Source: Streptococcus suis (lineage in GTDB: Bacteria; Bacillota; Bacilli; Lactobacillales; Streptococcaceae). From it: a stretch of 64,000 nucleotides of DNA. Numbering within the stretch: position 1 is the first letter of the stretch; each line of letters begins with the position of its first letter. Below are positions 1 to 7,582 of this stretch, one piece after another. Where the stretch lies: the NCBI RefSeq assembly GCF_017601095.1, contig NZ_JAGFUX010000006.1, forward strand, positions 59,050 through 123,049, given 5' to 3'. Made by a program: the position numbers and the translations under genes. The notes under the pieces were generated by a model. That model searched no databases. It saw only the letters and a program-made list of their open reading frames with translations, and was not told the origin of the DNA.

Positions 1-385
1 CCGATAGCTTGCCTGCCAGCTGATTTTTTTGTTCTGGGGAAAAGCGGAGCAGGCTGTCGATTTCCACATCTGTCAGACTGGCCTTGTAGATAGCTTGGAA
101 AAAGCGGAGCAATTCCTTGACCTTCAGGTCTGTAGGAATGGCATTTTCTTGTGGTAAGACTGCTACCTTTTCCTTATTCGACTGAGCCTGCGGAGCCAGA
201 CCGTCCAACAAAACCTGGCCTTTCGTCGCCCTCCTATCCCCCAACAAACAAGACATGAGGGTCGTCTTTCCAGCCCCGTTTGGACCAATTAAAGCCACAC
301 ATTCTCCTGACTTGATTTCAAAGGAAATGTTGGACAAAATCGTCCGTCCTTTGATGATTTTTTCTAGCGCTCGTACTTCTATCAT
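1..385 (-). CDS. ABC transporter ATP-binding protein (3' part cut by window edge)
   Basis: Only the N-terminal ~128 residues are in the window. They begin with MIEVRALEKIIKG, followed by a Walker A P-loop (GPNGAGKTTLMSCLLGD, around residue 35) and a Q-loop region (VAVLPQENAIPTDL, around residue 80). This is the cytoplasmic ATPase half of an ABC transporter, of the type that pairs with a separate ABC-2-like permease. The start is set by AGGAGG 7-8 bases upstream of ATG at 385. The ABC signature, Walker B and permease lie outside the window, so substrate and direction cannot be given. The family call is firm, the transport role is not. Confidence 0.9.
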   Translation of the reverse strand, partial: MIEVRALEKIIKGRTILSNISFEIKSGECVALIGPNGAGKTTLMSCLLGDRRATKGQVLLDGLAPQAQSNKEKVAVLPQENAIPTDLKVKELLRFFQAIYKASLTDVEIDSLLRFSPEQKNQLAGKLS

Positions 386-490
386 CTTTCTACCTCCTAC
401 TTCTTGAACATCTTACATAGACAGTATATCTCGAAAATGAAGCCCGAACTAGAAGGCTTTGTCATTAACTCATGTGACAAATGTCATATA

Positions 491-522
491 TAAAAAAGAG
501 CTCGTTTAGTTCGAGCTCTTTA
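491..522 (-). terminator. Rho-independent terminator of the ATP-grasp/SIMPL cassette
   Basis: A 9-bp perfect stem (496-504 with 512-520) is followed on the minus strand by a T-run. It overlaps the stop codon of the 520-1365 gene, so the cassette ends exactly here. Confidence 0.85.
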
Positions 523-1365
523 TGACATTGATGATAATTTTTTGAAGAAGAGAAAATAATCTTGGTTAAAAGATAGACCTGAAACTTGACCATCTCCAGT
601 TTCTAGTATTTTCCAACTTCCATCTTCTAACCCCGCAAAATCAACAGTATAAAATTGGCTAGGTAAATCCTTGTACCGGTTGATTAAATCTTCGGGCGGG
701 CTAGCGGTTGGACTAGTCTGGTGACTATTTTGGCTAATGGATAAAATGGTTTGATTATAGAAAAATACTCTATACTCATTCGTTTGATCGCCATAATACT
801 TCAAAGGCAGAATCTCTTTTAGACAAAGCCCTCCTGTGAACAAGTTACCTCTGAGATGATAGAAAGTATCAAATAATTGTTCCAATTCTTCCTGACTGAT
901 TTCCGAAGAAATTTTAGACGGAATTTGCGAACCTTTTACAGATTTTACATAATCTTTAATCATAAACTCTCTAAAGTGCTTACGAATTTCACTAATTACT
1001 GGTTTCCGATTTGCTGGATAGATTAAAGTAGAAGCCGTATCTTGCTCAATTAAAGGATAAACTTTAGGAAATAAATGAAGCGCCTCATACTCTTTTGGTT
1101 GTGTTACTAAATCCAATCCATTCTCAGCCAATTGTTCGAAGAAACTTCGATAGTCTTCTGGTTTCATCATCCAGCCTCTATAAATGCACATTTGACGTTT
1201 TTCCAACTTCTTGGATAGCTTTAACTTTCCATCCTCAAACCAGGATAAATTATCAAATAGTAAAATTTCGAAATATTCTTTAGCAGCTTCATACTCAGCT
1301 TGTAATCCCTCATCAACTTGATTCTTCTGAAAAACATCAGAAGGAAACAAAAGTACTGGTTTCAT
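520..1365 (-). CDS. ATP-grasp domain protein, R2K clade (DUF4343-like), distal copy
   Basis: This is a 281-residue soluble protein. The C-terminal half has the features of the R2K/CDC123-type ATP-grasp clade: a basic lysine in the first half (REFMIKDYVKSVKGS, near residue 155), an arginine strand (EYRVFFYNQTIL) and a C-terminal metal-binding strand ending in LETGDGQVSGL. Such enzymes are predicted to make an amide-like bond through an acyl-phosphate, often on peptides or proteins; no substrate is known. The reading frame continues upstream into the previous gene, but ATG at 1365, four bases after that gene's stop, gives the expected start (GTG at 1377 is possible). It is the last gene of a three-gene unit with a second R2K protein. 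The metal-site Asn of the paralogue (EINDG) is Gly here (ETGDG), so the two copies may differ in activity. Confidence 0.75.
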   Translation of the reverse strand: MKPVLLFPSDVFQKNQVDEGLQAEYEAAKEYFEILLFDNLSWFEDGKLKLSKKLEKRQMCIYRGWMMKPEDYRSFFEQLAENGLDLVTQPKEYEALHLFPKVYPLIEQDTASTLIYPANRKPVISEIRKHFREFMIKDYVKSVKGSQIPSKISSEISQEELEQLFDTFYHLRGNLFTGGLCLKEILPLKYYGDQTNEYRVFFYNQTILSISQNSHQTSPTASPPEDLINRYKDLPSQFYTVDFAGLEDGSWKILETGDGQVSGLSFNQDYFLFFKKLSSMS

Positions 1366-1369
1366 ATTT

Positions 1370-1996
1370 TTACTCACAATTCCACACAATTTCGACTTCT
1401 TTGCTGAGACGCTCTTCTGGTTGTGAGAGTTCTGTGAACGATACCTTTGGACTAGAACTAAATTCCTGTTCGCATTCCATCCAATCAATCCTTTCCAATG
1501 GCTCTGAAGAATGCCAAGAATTGTTTTTGACTTCTCTAATTCCTTTCAGAGTTTGGTTAGAATATTGAGCAATTTTTTCCGCTTTTAGCTTGGAATCCAA
1601 TACTGCCTTTTCTAACAACCTCTCCTCAATTGCCTGAGGATTGCTATAGTAGTAACCAACCATGTATTCTGGATAATAGTCCGATGTCGCCAATAACTGA
1701 ACAATTCTGTCACACAATTCTAAATTTAATGGAACAGCTATTGAAAAACTTCTTCTGCACTCTCCAACTTCATCATCTAAAAAATTCTGGAAATCAATTT
1801 CTTCTTCATGTAAGCGAACGGCCTGCAAATCTCCAAGTAATGTCTTTAAGTCAGCTAATAGCTGCTCTGTATTTTCTCGCAGAACAGCAATTGCTCGTTT
1901 AGGACTGTTTTCACGACTATTAATGGTAATCCGAATTTTCATCAAATCCATTTCTACATACTCTATCGCTTTTCCAGTTACAACTATTTTTCCCAT
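1370..1996 (-). CDS. SIMPL domain-containing protein (DUF541/YggE-like)
   Basis: This is a 208-residue protein. The N-terminus MGKIVVTGKAIEYVEMDLMKIRI is the typical first strand of the SIMPL fold (G-x-G/A then an alternating beta strand), and the C-terminal SKEVEIVWNCE matches the last strand. Bacterial SIMPL proteins such as YggE are usually periplasmic or surface oligomers of unclear function. This one has no signal peptide, so it is predicted cytoplasmic, which is unusual. The start has AAGGAG 8 bases upstream. It lies 12 bases after the upstream ATP-grasp gene and 4 bases before the downstream one, so all three are almost certainly co-translated. It could be a scaffold or substrate for the two ligases, but that is inference. 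Confidence 0.75.
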   Translation of the reverse strand: MGKIVVTGKAIEYVEMDLMKIRITINSRENSPKRAIAVLRENTEQLLADLKTLLGDLQAVRLHEEEIDFQNFLDDEVGECRRSFSIAVPLNLELCDRIVQLLATSDYYPEYMVGYYYSNPQAIEERLLEKAVLDSKLKAEKIAQYSNQTLKGIREVKNNSWHSSEPLERIDWMECEQEFSSSPKVSFTELSQPEERLSKEVEIVWNCE

Positions 1997-2008
1997 TTTT
2001 TTTACTCC

Positions 2009-2755
2009 TTATTTACTCAAATCCAAAAATTCATGTCTAGCAAAGAATGCCTTTGTTAATTCTCTCCATCTTCTTTCGAAAAAGATAGCAGCCTTCAAGG
2101 GATTTAGTCCATAATTTCCAACTGCATAGCCATCATTAATTTCAACTATGAGCGTCCGTCCATCTTCGGTCACACCGATGTCCATGACATAGGCAACCGG
2201 CGCATTCTGCCAACTAGCAATGGATTGATCAATGATTGTAGCATCGTAGTGATAATGATAGTCCCCTTTATAGGGACGGACATCTAAGACTTGACCTTCA
2301 AGAACAAAAACACGCCATTCTCTTTTAAAATCAACTGCCTGACTAATCCAAATTGGATAATCAAACGGCAAACCAATCTCTATTAGATCACTCGTTGAAC
2401 GAACAACTCTACCAGTAAATTTTTTACTTCCTATCCTTGGTTTTATGAAAACGCCCCAATTTTCCGGATGGTGTACTATTTCCCCCAACTTTCCCTCTCG
2501 AATCCACCGCCCATAAAATGAAGACAATTCATTCGGATAGTCCAACTCAGAAACTTCAATCCCCATTTTCTCTAGAAACCATCTCGTTTCATAGATATAA
2601 TCGATGAGAATATCCTCCTTGTAGAGACGATTAATTTCAGAAGTTTCTTTAAATAAGCGCACCTCTTCACCCCTCATATGATAACCTACTTGTGCATTGA
2701 ATTTATTCATAGAGGTCTCCTCTAAAAATGTTCCCTCTCGAATATAAACAACCAT
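2009..2755 (-). CDS. ATP-grasp domain protein, R2K clade (DUF4343-like), proximal copy
   Basis: This is a 248-residue soluble protein. It carries the R2K-type pattern more clearly than its neighbour: GVFIKPRIGSKKFTGRVV (nucleotide-binding lysines, near residue 125), WISQAVDFKREWRVFVLEGQ (arginine strand) and the C-terminal VMDIGVTEDGRTLIVEINDG followed by YAVGNYGL, the ExND metal site. The predicted reaction is ATP-dependent ligation through an acyl-phosphate; substrate unknown. The ATG at 2755 is fixed by GGAGG 7 bases upstream. It is the first gene of the ATP-grasp/SIMPL/ATP-grasp unit. It follows the small RHH regulator but is separated from it by a hairpin and a second copy of the putative operator, so it may be regulated by that protein. 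Confidence 0.8.
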   Translation of the reverse strand: MVVYIREGTFLEETSMNKFNAQVGYHMRGEEVRLFKETSEINRLYKEDILIDYIYETRWFLEKMGIEVSELDYPNELSSFYGRWIREGKLGEIVHHPENWGVFIKPRIGSKKFTGRVVRSTSDLIEIGLPFDYPIWISQAVDFKREWRVFVLEGQVLDVRPYKGDYHYHYDATIIDQSIASWQNAPVAYVMDIGVTEDGRTLIVEINDGYAVGNYGLNPLKAAIFFERRWRELTKAFFARHEFLDLSK

Positions 2756-2778
2756 TTTCTACCTCCATTCAAACACTA

Positions 2779-2789
2779 GTGCAACACTT
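2779..2789 (-). promoter_or_regulatory. Putative operator copy in front of the ATP-grasp cassette
   Basis: On the minus strand this reads AAGTGTTGCAC. It matches AAGTGTTACAC at 3037-3047 in the promoter of the RHH gene with one mismatch, though on the opposite strand. It lies 24 bases upstream of the first ATP-grasp start codon. Binding by the neighbouring RHH protein is inference. Confidence 0.4.
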
Positions 2790-2794
2790 TTCGC

Positions 2795-2822
2795 AAAAAA
2801 TAGATAGGGATGACTCCCTATT
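2795..2822 (-). terminator. Terminator or attenuator between the RHH gene and the cassette
   Basis: A 7-bp stem (2804-2810 with 2815-2821, loop TGAC) is followed on the minus strand by CTATTTTTT. It overlaps the stop codon of the RHH gene. No convincing separate promoter is seen for the cassette, so read-through here may set its expression. Confidence 0.7.
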
Positions 2823-3000
2823 TTTGTAAACTTCCCATGATATCGTCAAAAGTATCAACTGTATTTAATAGCAGTTCGACAATTTGTGACTTCGTAAGAC
2901 GCAAACCTCTTCGATCCCTTGCATCTTCAATTAAATGCTCCAAATGTTCTAAATTCTTATCATCCAAGCTAATCATGATACGGTTTTTATCTGTTGCCAT
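2818..3000 (-). CDS. Small ribbon-helix-helix (CopG-like) DNA-binding protein
   Basis: This is a 60-residue protein. The pattern is a short basic N-terminus, a beta strand (NRIMISLDD, residues 6-14), helix 1 (LEHLEHLIEDARDRRG) and helix 2 (LTKSQIVELLLNTV), which is the MetJ/Arc/CopG ribbon-helix-helix layout. Such proteins bind short repeated operators as dimers and usually repress their own promoter. A good promoter lies directly upstream (3027-3055) and contains a sequence repeated before the ATP-grasp genes. The ribosome binding site is weak. It is probably the regulator of the adjacent cassette, though it could be an orphan antitoxin-like protein; no toxin gene is beside it. Confidence 0.65.
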   Translation of the reverse strand: MATDKNRIMISLDDKNLEHLEHLIEDARDRRGLRLTKSQIVELLLNTVDTFDDIMGSLQK

Positions 3001-3026
3001 AGTATCCAGTCTATATTTTTTTCTTT

Positions 3027-3055
3027 ATTTTATCACAAGTGTTACACCTGTGCAA
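3027..3055 (-). promoter_or_regulatory. Promoter of the RHH gene with embedded operator-like repeat
   Basis: On the minus strand: -35 TTGCAC (3050-3055), 17-bp spacer, -10 TAAAAT (3027-3032). The spacer contains the AAGTGTTACAC element (3037-3047, plus strand) that recurs at 2779-2789. This position is typical of autorepression. Confidence 0.65.
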
Positions 3056-3208
3056 GACATTTTTTAACATTTTTATTGATTTTTTCTTCTTCAAGCAAAT
3101 CGCTTGCCTTTTTCAGCATATTACTTTAGTATAGATATATCAACATGTTCTACTAGGTAGGATGACTCGGTGGCTATCCACCCTTGACTCAGTGAAAAGA
3201 GGTTTCTT

Positions 3209-3415
3209 ATGTCAGAAGATAAATTGAATGCAAAACTTGACCAGTTGACAGGTTCTGTCAAAGAAGGTTTTGGAAAACTAACAGGCGATAAAGGTCTTGA
3301 AGTCGAAGGACTTGTGGAAAAAGGCCTAGGCAAGGCTAAAGAATTAGTCGAAGATGCCAAAGATGGCATTGAAGGTGCTGTTGACGGCATCAAAAAAGCT
3401 TTCGATAAGGAATAA
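3209..3415 (+). CDS. CsbD family stress-response protein
   Basis: This is a 68-residue, highly charged helical protein with no membrane segment. The N-terminal block [20 protein letters not shown] and the following [13 protein letters not shown] are the CsbD signature; the rest is Lys/Glu/Asp-rich amphipathic helix. In Bacillus the family belongs to the general stress regulon, and its molecular function is unknown. In streptococci, which lack sigma B, control must differ. An AAGAGG site precedes the ATG. It is a single-gene unit between two terminators. Confidence 0.85.
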   Translation: MSEDKLNAKLDQLTGSVKEGFGKLTGDKGLEVEGLVEKGLGKAKELVEDAKDGIEGAVDGIKKAFDKE

Positions 3416-3451
3416 GCACAAGGTTATGGAAAAAGCCTTGTGTCACTGAAC

Positions 3452-3502
3452 CACACCCCAAAAGGTAGATAGAAAAATCTAACTTCTGGGGTGTTATTTT
3501 TG
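3452..3502 (+). terminator. Terminator of the CsbD-like gene
   Basis: A long hairpin pairs ACACCCCA (3453-3460) with TGGGGTGT (3487-3494) and is followed by TATTTTTG. A smaller hairpin (CACAAGG/CCTTGTG, about 3418-3442) lies directly after the stop codon. Confidence 0.75.
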
Positions 3503-3657
3503 TTCAGTCAAAATCTATTTCGCTCACTATTTAATCATGATATATTCGCGTCAAGGCATGATCACTTTCAACTTGCTACACTCTTCATTAGTATCTTGCT
3601 TTACATGGGTTTTCCACCCTGTCTAATTGCAAATTCATTCGACTATCGTCTATGCAG

Positions 3658-3685
3658 CAAAAAAAGAGTCCTACTGGACCCTTCA
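3658..3685 (-). terminator. Terminator of dpr
   Basis: The stem GGGTCC/GGACTC has one mismatch and a four-base loop. On the minus strand it is followed by a run of seven T. It sits just before the dpr stop codon at 3691. Confidence 0.7.
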
Positions 3686-3690
3686 TCTAT

Positions 3691-4206
3691 TTACAATTTC
3701 GGAGCTTGTCCTAGTTCTGCCTGCAACATCCAAATATGTTTTTCAATACTAGCCTTAGCCACATTGAAAATGTCGTTGGTTACGCTGTCACCTTCTTCGT
3801 CACTGACATCAAATCCCTTTTGGAAAAGAGCAGCCAGATAGCGGAACACCTCTACCACACGCGCCAATTGCTCTTCAATCGTTTTATTGTAGTCACCAGG
3901 AACTTCCTTGAGCTGGCTATTTTCACTAAATTCATTAAGAGTAGAAAATGGTGCCCCACCTAAGGTGATTAAACGTTCACTCATCTCATCCAAATAGCCA
4001 TCAATTTCTTCCATATATTCATCCATCTTTGGATGCCAAATCATAAAGCCACGACCACGCATATACCAATGGACTTGATGGAGGATAGAATGGGCTACTG
4101 ATAGATCTGCTACTGCTTGATTCAAAACAGCCTTAGAATCAGCCAATGATTGACGTGGGCTGAAGGAAGCAATTTCTGCTGGTGTTTGGAAATACTTTTG
4201 TTTCAT
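3691..4206 (-). CDS. dpr: Dps-like peroxide resistance protein Dpr
   Basis: This 171-residue ferritin-like protein forms a 12-subunit shell that oxidises and stores ferrous iron, preventing Fenton damage. That matters in a streptococcus without catalase. The inter-subunit ferroxidase residues are visible: His in HQVHWYMRG (about residues 44-50), and [20 protein letters not shown], which carries the His/Asp/Glu ligands (about 59-78). The sequence agrees with the S. suis Dpr I remember. The start is ATG 4204-4206 with AAAAGGTG upstream, not the earlier in-frame Met, which would cover the operator. A PerR box at 4230-4244 indicates peroxide and iron control, as reported for S. suis dpr. Monocistronic. 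Confidence 0.97.
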   Translation of the reverse strand: MKQKYFQTPAEIASFSPRQSLADSKAVLNQAVADLSVAHSILHQVHWYMRGRGFMIWHPKMDEYMEEIDGYLDEMSERLITLGGAPFSTLNEFSENSQLKEVPGDYNKTIEEQLARVVEVFRYLAALFQKGFDVSDEEGDSVTNDIFNVAKASIEKHIWMLQAELGQAPKL

Positions 4207-4229
4207 AGTGTTCACCTTTTTGTTTTTAT

Positions 4230-4244
4230 TTATAACTATTATAA
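4230..4244 (-). promoter_or_regulatory. PerR box upstream of dpr
   Basis: A 7-1-7 inverted repeat, TTATAAC-T-ATTATAA, differs from the perfect Per box by one base. It lies 24 bases before the dpr start codon. Peroxide-responsive derepression by PerR follows from known streptococcal dpr regulation. Confidence 0.85.
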
Positions 4245-4362
4245 ATAAAAACATCATAAAAATCAAGAAATATACCTTATATTAGAAAAGTTCTAATTTT
4301 GTAACATATCTAAGAGAGTTACACCACATAAATGATATAATAAAAGAAAAAAGGAGTTCTAT

Positions 4363-4785
4363 ATGAAAAAAATTGTCTTTGTTTGCTTAGGTAATATCTG
4401 CCGTAGCCCCATGGCAGAATTTGTCATGAAATCAATTACAGACCAGCATTACATCGAAAGTCGTGCTACATCTTCTTGGGAACATGGCAACCCGATTCAT
4501 GCTGGGACTCAGACTATTTTCAAGAATCACCAGATTCCCTACGATCGTCATAAAACTTCTCAACAAATTTCAGCAAGTGATTTTGAAGTATTTGACTACA
4601 TTATCGCTATGGATGACAAAAATCTACGAGATTTACGAGGAATGGCACCTGCCCAATTCAGAGACAAGATTGTACCATTTGCTAGCCAACCGATTCCAGA
4701 CCCTTGGTACACAGGAGACTTTAATCAGACCTATCAATTGATTACCCAAGGCTGCCGTGACTGGCAGGAAAAACTGTCAAAATAG
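4363..4785 (+). CDS. Low-molecular-weight protein tyrosine phosphatase
   Basis: This is a 140-residue cytosolic enzyme. The N-terminal catalytic loop CLGNICRSP (residues 8-16) is the C-x5-R-S motif of the Wzb/Etp/ACP1 family, and the acid residue is in PDPWY (about residue 118). It hydrolyses phosphotyrosine through a cysteinyl-phosphate. Streptococcal members can act on tyrosine-kinase-linked systems, but no kinase or capsule gene is adjacent, so its partner is unknown. AAGGAG precedes the ATG and a -10 TATAAT lies at 4336-4341. A hairpin with a T-run follows at 4818-4845. Confidence 0.93.
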   Translation: MKKIVFVCLGNICRSPMAEFVMKSITDQHYIESRATSSWEHGNPIHAGTQTIFKNHQIPYDRHKTSQQISASDFEVFDYIIAMDDKNLRDLRGMAPAQFRDKIVPFASQPIPDPWYTGDFNQTYQLITQGCRDWQEKLSK

Positions 4786-4797
4786 TTTGTAATAATT

Positions 4798-4845
4798 TTG
4801 TAATATTTTTAAAAAAATGCTACACTTAGTATGTAGCAATTTTTT
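4798..4845 (+). promoter_or_regulatory. Overlapping terminator hairpin and promoter before the first MORN/acyltransferase module
   Basis: -35 TTGTAA (4798-4803), 17-bp spacer, extended -10 TGCTACACT (4818-4826). The same bases form a 7-bp stem (4818-4824 with 4832-4838) followed by six T, which would end the phosphatase transcript. So the hairpin probably terminates the upstream gene while the module starts from its own promoter. Confidence 0.55.
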
Positions 4846-4861
4846 GTAAAGGAACGAGAAT

Positions 4862-5284
4862 ATGGATCGTATGAGTCAAATCGGTCAACGTTTGTTAGAC
4901 CTCAAACACTACCTCACCCGTCGAAATATTGAACTAGCTGCAGTTGTACTCATTCTCATCTGTGCACTGTCAGTTTTCACCAGTCGCATACCTTCTGACG
5001 GCGCACTCAAGCTAAACAATGGCAGTTTAATCTACTCTGGTCAAGTCGTAGCTGGAAAAATGAATGGTTTTGGAAAATTATCCTATAAAAACGGCGACAC
5101 CTATTCTGGCGAATTTAAAAATGGTGTCTTTAGTGGTCAAGGAACTTATACTGCTGCAGCCGGTTGGACCTATGAGGGGCAGTTTAAAAACGGCGTTGCA
5201 GATGGAAAAGGAAAATTGACAACGGAAACCAATGCGGTTTACGAAGGAACATTCAAACAGGGGATCTATCAAAATGCGAATTAA
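4862..5284 (+). CDS. MORN-repeat membrane protein, copy 1
   Basis: This is a 140-residue protein: a basic cytoplasmic N-terminus, one membrane helix (AAVVLILICALSVFTS, about residues 27-42), then an extracellular part with at least three MORN repeats (YSGQVVAGKMNGFGKLSY, YSGEFKNGVFSGQGTYTA, YEGQFKNGVADGKGKLTT and a partial fourth). MORN repeats are glycine-rich beta hairpins that bind lipids, proteins or glycans. Its 3' end overlaps the start of the acyltransferase gene by 11 bases, so the two are translationally coupled. A role in positioning or regulating that enzyme at the membrane is likely but not shown. It is a paralogue of 7583-8005. Confidence 0.85.
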   Translation: MDRMSQIGQRLLDLKHYLTRRNIELAAVVLILICALSVFTSRIPSDGALKLNNGSLIYSGQVVAGKMNGFGKLSYKNGDTYSGEFKNGVFSGQGTYTAAAGWTYEGQFKNGVADGKGKLTTETNAVYEGTFKQGIYQNAN

Positions 5285-7073
5285 ATGGTTATCACTTATA
5301 CGAACAATCGGTTTTCTCCTGGTACTCTTGTACCACTTCTTTAAACAGATTTTTCCTGGTGGTTTTATCGGGGTCGACCTTTTTTTCACTCTCTCAGGAT
5401 TTTTAACAACCGCCCTACTGATTGATGAATTCCAAGCCAAGGGGAAAATTGATTTGTTCGGATTTTTCCACAGACGTTTCTATCGCATTTTCCCACCGCT
5501 TGTGCTGATGATTCTCCTCACACTTCCCTTAGCCTTATTGGTCCGAAATGATTTCATCTCTTCAGTTGGTTTGCAGGTCTCGGCTGCACTCGGATTCATG
5601 ACCAACTTCTTTGAAATCTTGGCTGGTGGTAGTTACGAAAACCAATTCAGTCCTCACTTGTTTGTCCATACATGGACTCTGGCTATTGAGGTGCAATTTT
5701 ATTTGATTTGGGTTCTTGCTGTTTTTGGAATGACCAAAATTTCAAAATCAAGCGGTCAATTACGAGGAACTATTTTCCTGACATCCAGTGCCCTCTTCCT
5801 CCTGAGTTTCCTGGGCATGTTCATTTCAAGCTTTTTTGTTAGCAACTTTTCAAGCATTTATTATTCAACCTTTACCCATATCTTCCCCTTCTTTTTGGGA
5901 AGCATCCTAGCGACCATGACTGGCGTTAAAAATACAACTCGAGCCTTTGAAAAAATGGTTGAAAAACTGGATGTACGTAAGACAATCGCTCTCTTTGCTG
6001 GGGGCTTGGTGATGGAAATACTCCTTCTTTTCTTCTTGAAGTTTGACAGTATTTTGACCTATACTATCGGTTTCCTCTTATCCAGTCTAGCAACAGCAAG
6101 TATGATTTATGCTGCTCGTGTCTTACATGAAAAAGCGCCAAATGTGGAAGAACCAGCTCTCCTTGGCTACTTCTCTTCCATTTCTTATGGTATCTACCTA
6201 TTCCACTGGCCTTTGTTCGTCATCTTCTCTCAACTCTTCCAGCTGGCCATTTCAGTCCCTCTGACTCTGGTCTTCTCCATTATCTTCGCTAGCCTTTCCT
6301 TCTATGTGATTGAGCCAAATCTACAAGGAAAGAAAGGAAACCTGTTGGGCTTAGATATCGACTTTGCAAGCTATTCAAAATGGCTTTATTCACTGGCTGG
6401 GCTCCTAACTCTTGCCTGCCTTGGAATCAGCCTCTTTGCTCCAAAACTTGGTGGATTTGAAAAAGAGTCTCTTGCTAGCAATCTCGTTCAGGCTCAGACA
6501 CAAATGGCTACCACACGTGCTGCCGCTGAAAATGCCCAGGCTACCAACTATAATGTCCAGACCGGGGTAACCATCTTTGGCGATTCTGTCACTGTTCGAG
6601 CAAGTACAGCCATTCAAGAAGTCCTTTCCGATGCAGTCATTGACGGTACAGTTAGCCGCCACCTAACAGAAGCGAAAAACCTCATTGAACTTTATAAGAA
6701 AAACAATACCCTTAAAGAGACAGTCATTATCTCTCTGGGAACCAATACCAGCGATAATTATCAAGAACTCTTAGATGATTTAGTTGCAAACTTTCCCAAA
6801 GGTCACCGCCTGATTTTCGTAACACCATACGACGGAAATTTTTCACAGGACACTTCCTTGGCCTACCAAACTGGTAAATATGAAAAAGAACTGGCAAAAG
6901 AAAATGACTTTATTTCCATTGCAGATTGGTATCAAGTCGCCGTTGCAAATCCTGCTATTTGGGTAGGTAGCGACCTGGTTCACTTCAACCTCGAAACCAA
7001 CGGTGCAGAGCTCTTTGCAACAACCATTCAAGATGCTGTTGACGCAGCTGCAGATGGCCCTGTTAAAGAATAG
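5274..7073 (+). CDS. OatA-like membrane O-acyltransferase with extracellular SGNH domain, copy 1
   Basis: This is a 599-residue protein. The N-terminal ~390 residues are an acyltransferase-3 domain with about ten or eleven membrane helices and the usual early motif (LVLLYHFFKQIFPGGFIGVDLF). After a last helix comes an extracellular SGNH domain with block I GDSV (about residue 436) and block V SDLVHF (about 566) intact. This architecture moves acetyl groups across the membrane and onto cell-wall glycans, as OatA does on peptidoglycan MurNAc to resist lysozyme. The target here is inferred. ATG 5274 is chosen over an upstream in-frame ATG because AGGGGATC lies just before it and the homologous start exists in copy 2. 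A very strong terminator follows. Confidence 0.88.
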   Translation: MRIKWLSLIRTIGFLLVLLYHFFKQIFPGGFIGVDLFFTLSGFLTTALLIDEFQAKGKIDLFGFFHRRFYRIFPPLVLMILLTLPLALLVRNDFISSVGLQVSAALGFMTNFFEILAGGSYENQFSPHLFVHTWTLAIEVQFYLIWVLAVFGMTKISKSSGQLRGTIFLTSSALFLLSFLGMFISSFFVSNFSSIYYSTFTHIFPFFLGSILATMTGVKNTTRAFEKMVEKLDVRKTIALFAGGLVMEILLLFFLKFDSILTYTIGFLLSSLATASMIYAARVLHEKAPNVEEPALLGYFSSISYGIYLFHWPLFVIFSQLFQLAISVPLTLVFSIIFASLSFYVIEPNLQGKKGNLLGLDIDFASYSKWLYSLAGLLTLACLGISLFAPKLGGFEKESLASNLVQAQTQMATTRAAAENAQATNYNVQTGVTIFGDSVTVRASTAIQEVLSDAVIDGTVSRHLTEAKNLIELYKKNNTLKETVIISLGTNTSDNYQELLDDLVANFPKGHRLIFVTPYDGNFSQDTSLAYQTGKYEKELAKENDFISIADWYQVAVANPAIWVGSDLVHFNLETNGAELFATTIQDAVDAAADGPVKE

Positions 7074-7140
7074 ACCGTCAAACGCGACTGACAGAGCCTC
7101 ATCATTTCGCAAAAATAGCCTACCATTCCAAAAGATAGAA

Positions 7141-7187
7141 TGCCCAGGGATTAACATTTTTAGTAAGTTAATCCCTGGGCATTTTTT
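7141..7187 (+). terminator. Strong terminator after acyltransferase copy 1
   Basis: A 15-bp perfect stem (7141-7155 with 7167-7181) is followed by six T. The remaining bases to 7530 show no coding sequence with a ribosome binding site; the 171-codon antisense frame across 6843-7358 is a shadow. Confidence 0.95.
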
Positions 7188-7536
7188 CGATATGTCCTCT
7201 ATCCTAATCCCGATTGTCTCATAAAGAGTAAACCCTGGTCTTTCAGTACAAGTCAATACTCTATAGGCAAGTAAGAAAAAATACGACCAAACAAAATAAA
7301 TGTTCATCCACAAGTTCTCAGATTTCACCTTATCGGGACAAAAATAGACTAGTACCAAACTTGAATGGTGTGAACTGAGCTCTGACTCTTACTTTAAAAT
7401 ATCCCACAAATTGTGAGAAGAAGCTGTCATTCTACTAGAATATTCACATAAGCTCCCCTATCTTGCCCAGTATCTGCTCACTATCCCAGAGTCAAAAGGA
7501 TTCATTTTATTATTACTTTTATAAATGACTAAACTA

Positions 7537-7545
7537 TGCTATAAT
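7537..7545 (+). promoter_or_regulatory. Extended -10 promoter of the second module
   Basis: TGCTATAAT is an extended -10 element 37 bases before the start codon at 7583. It lies within a TATA-rich inverted repeat (ACTAT...ATAGT, 7533-7550). No good -35 is visible, as is usual for extended -10 promoters. Confidence 0.6.
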
Positions 7546-7582
7546 ATAGTATAATATAACAAGAGTTACTGGAGGTAGCTTC

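Noticed and set aside
2818..3000. RHH protein as the antitoxin of a toxin-antitoxin pair
   Set aside because: No small toxin-like gene is adjacent; the next genes are full-length ATP-grasp and SIMPL proteins.
6843..7358. 171-codon minus-strand frame overlapping acyltransferase copy 1 and its terminator
   Set aside because: It runs through the strong terminator hairpin, has no ribosome binding site and is antisense to a well-supported gene.
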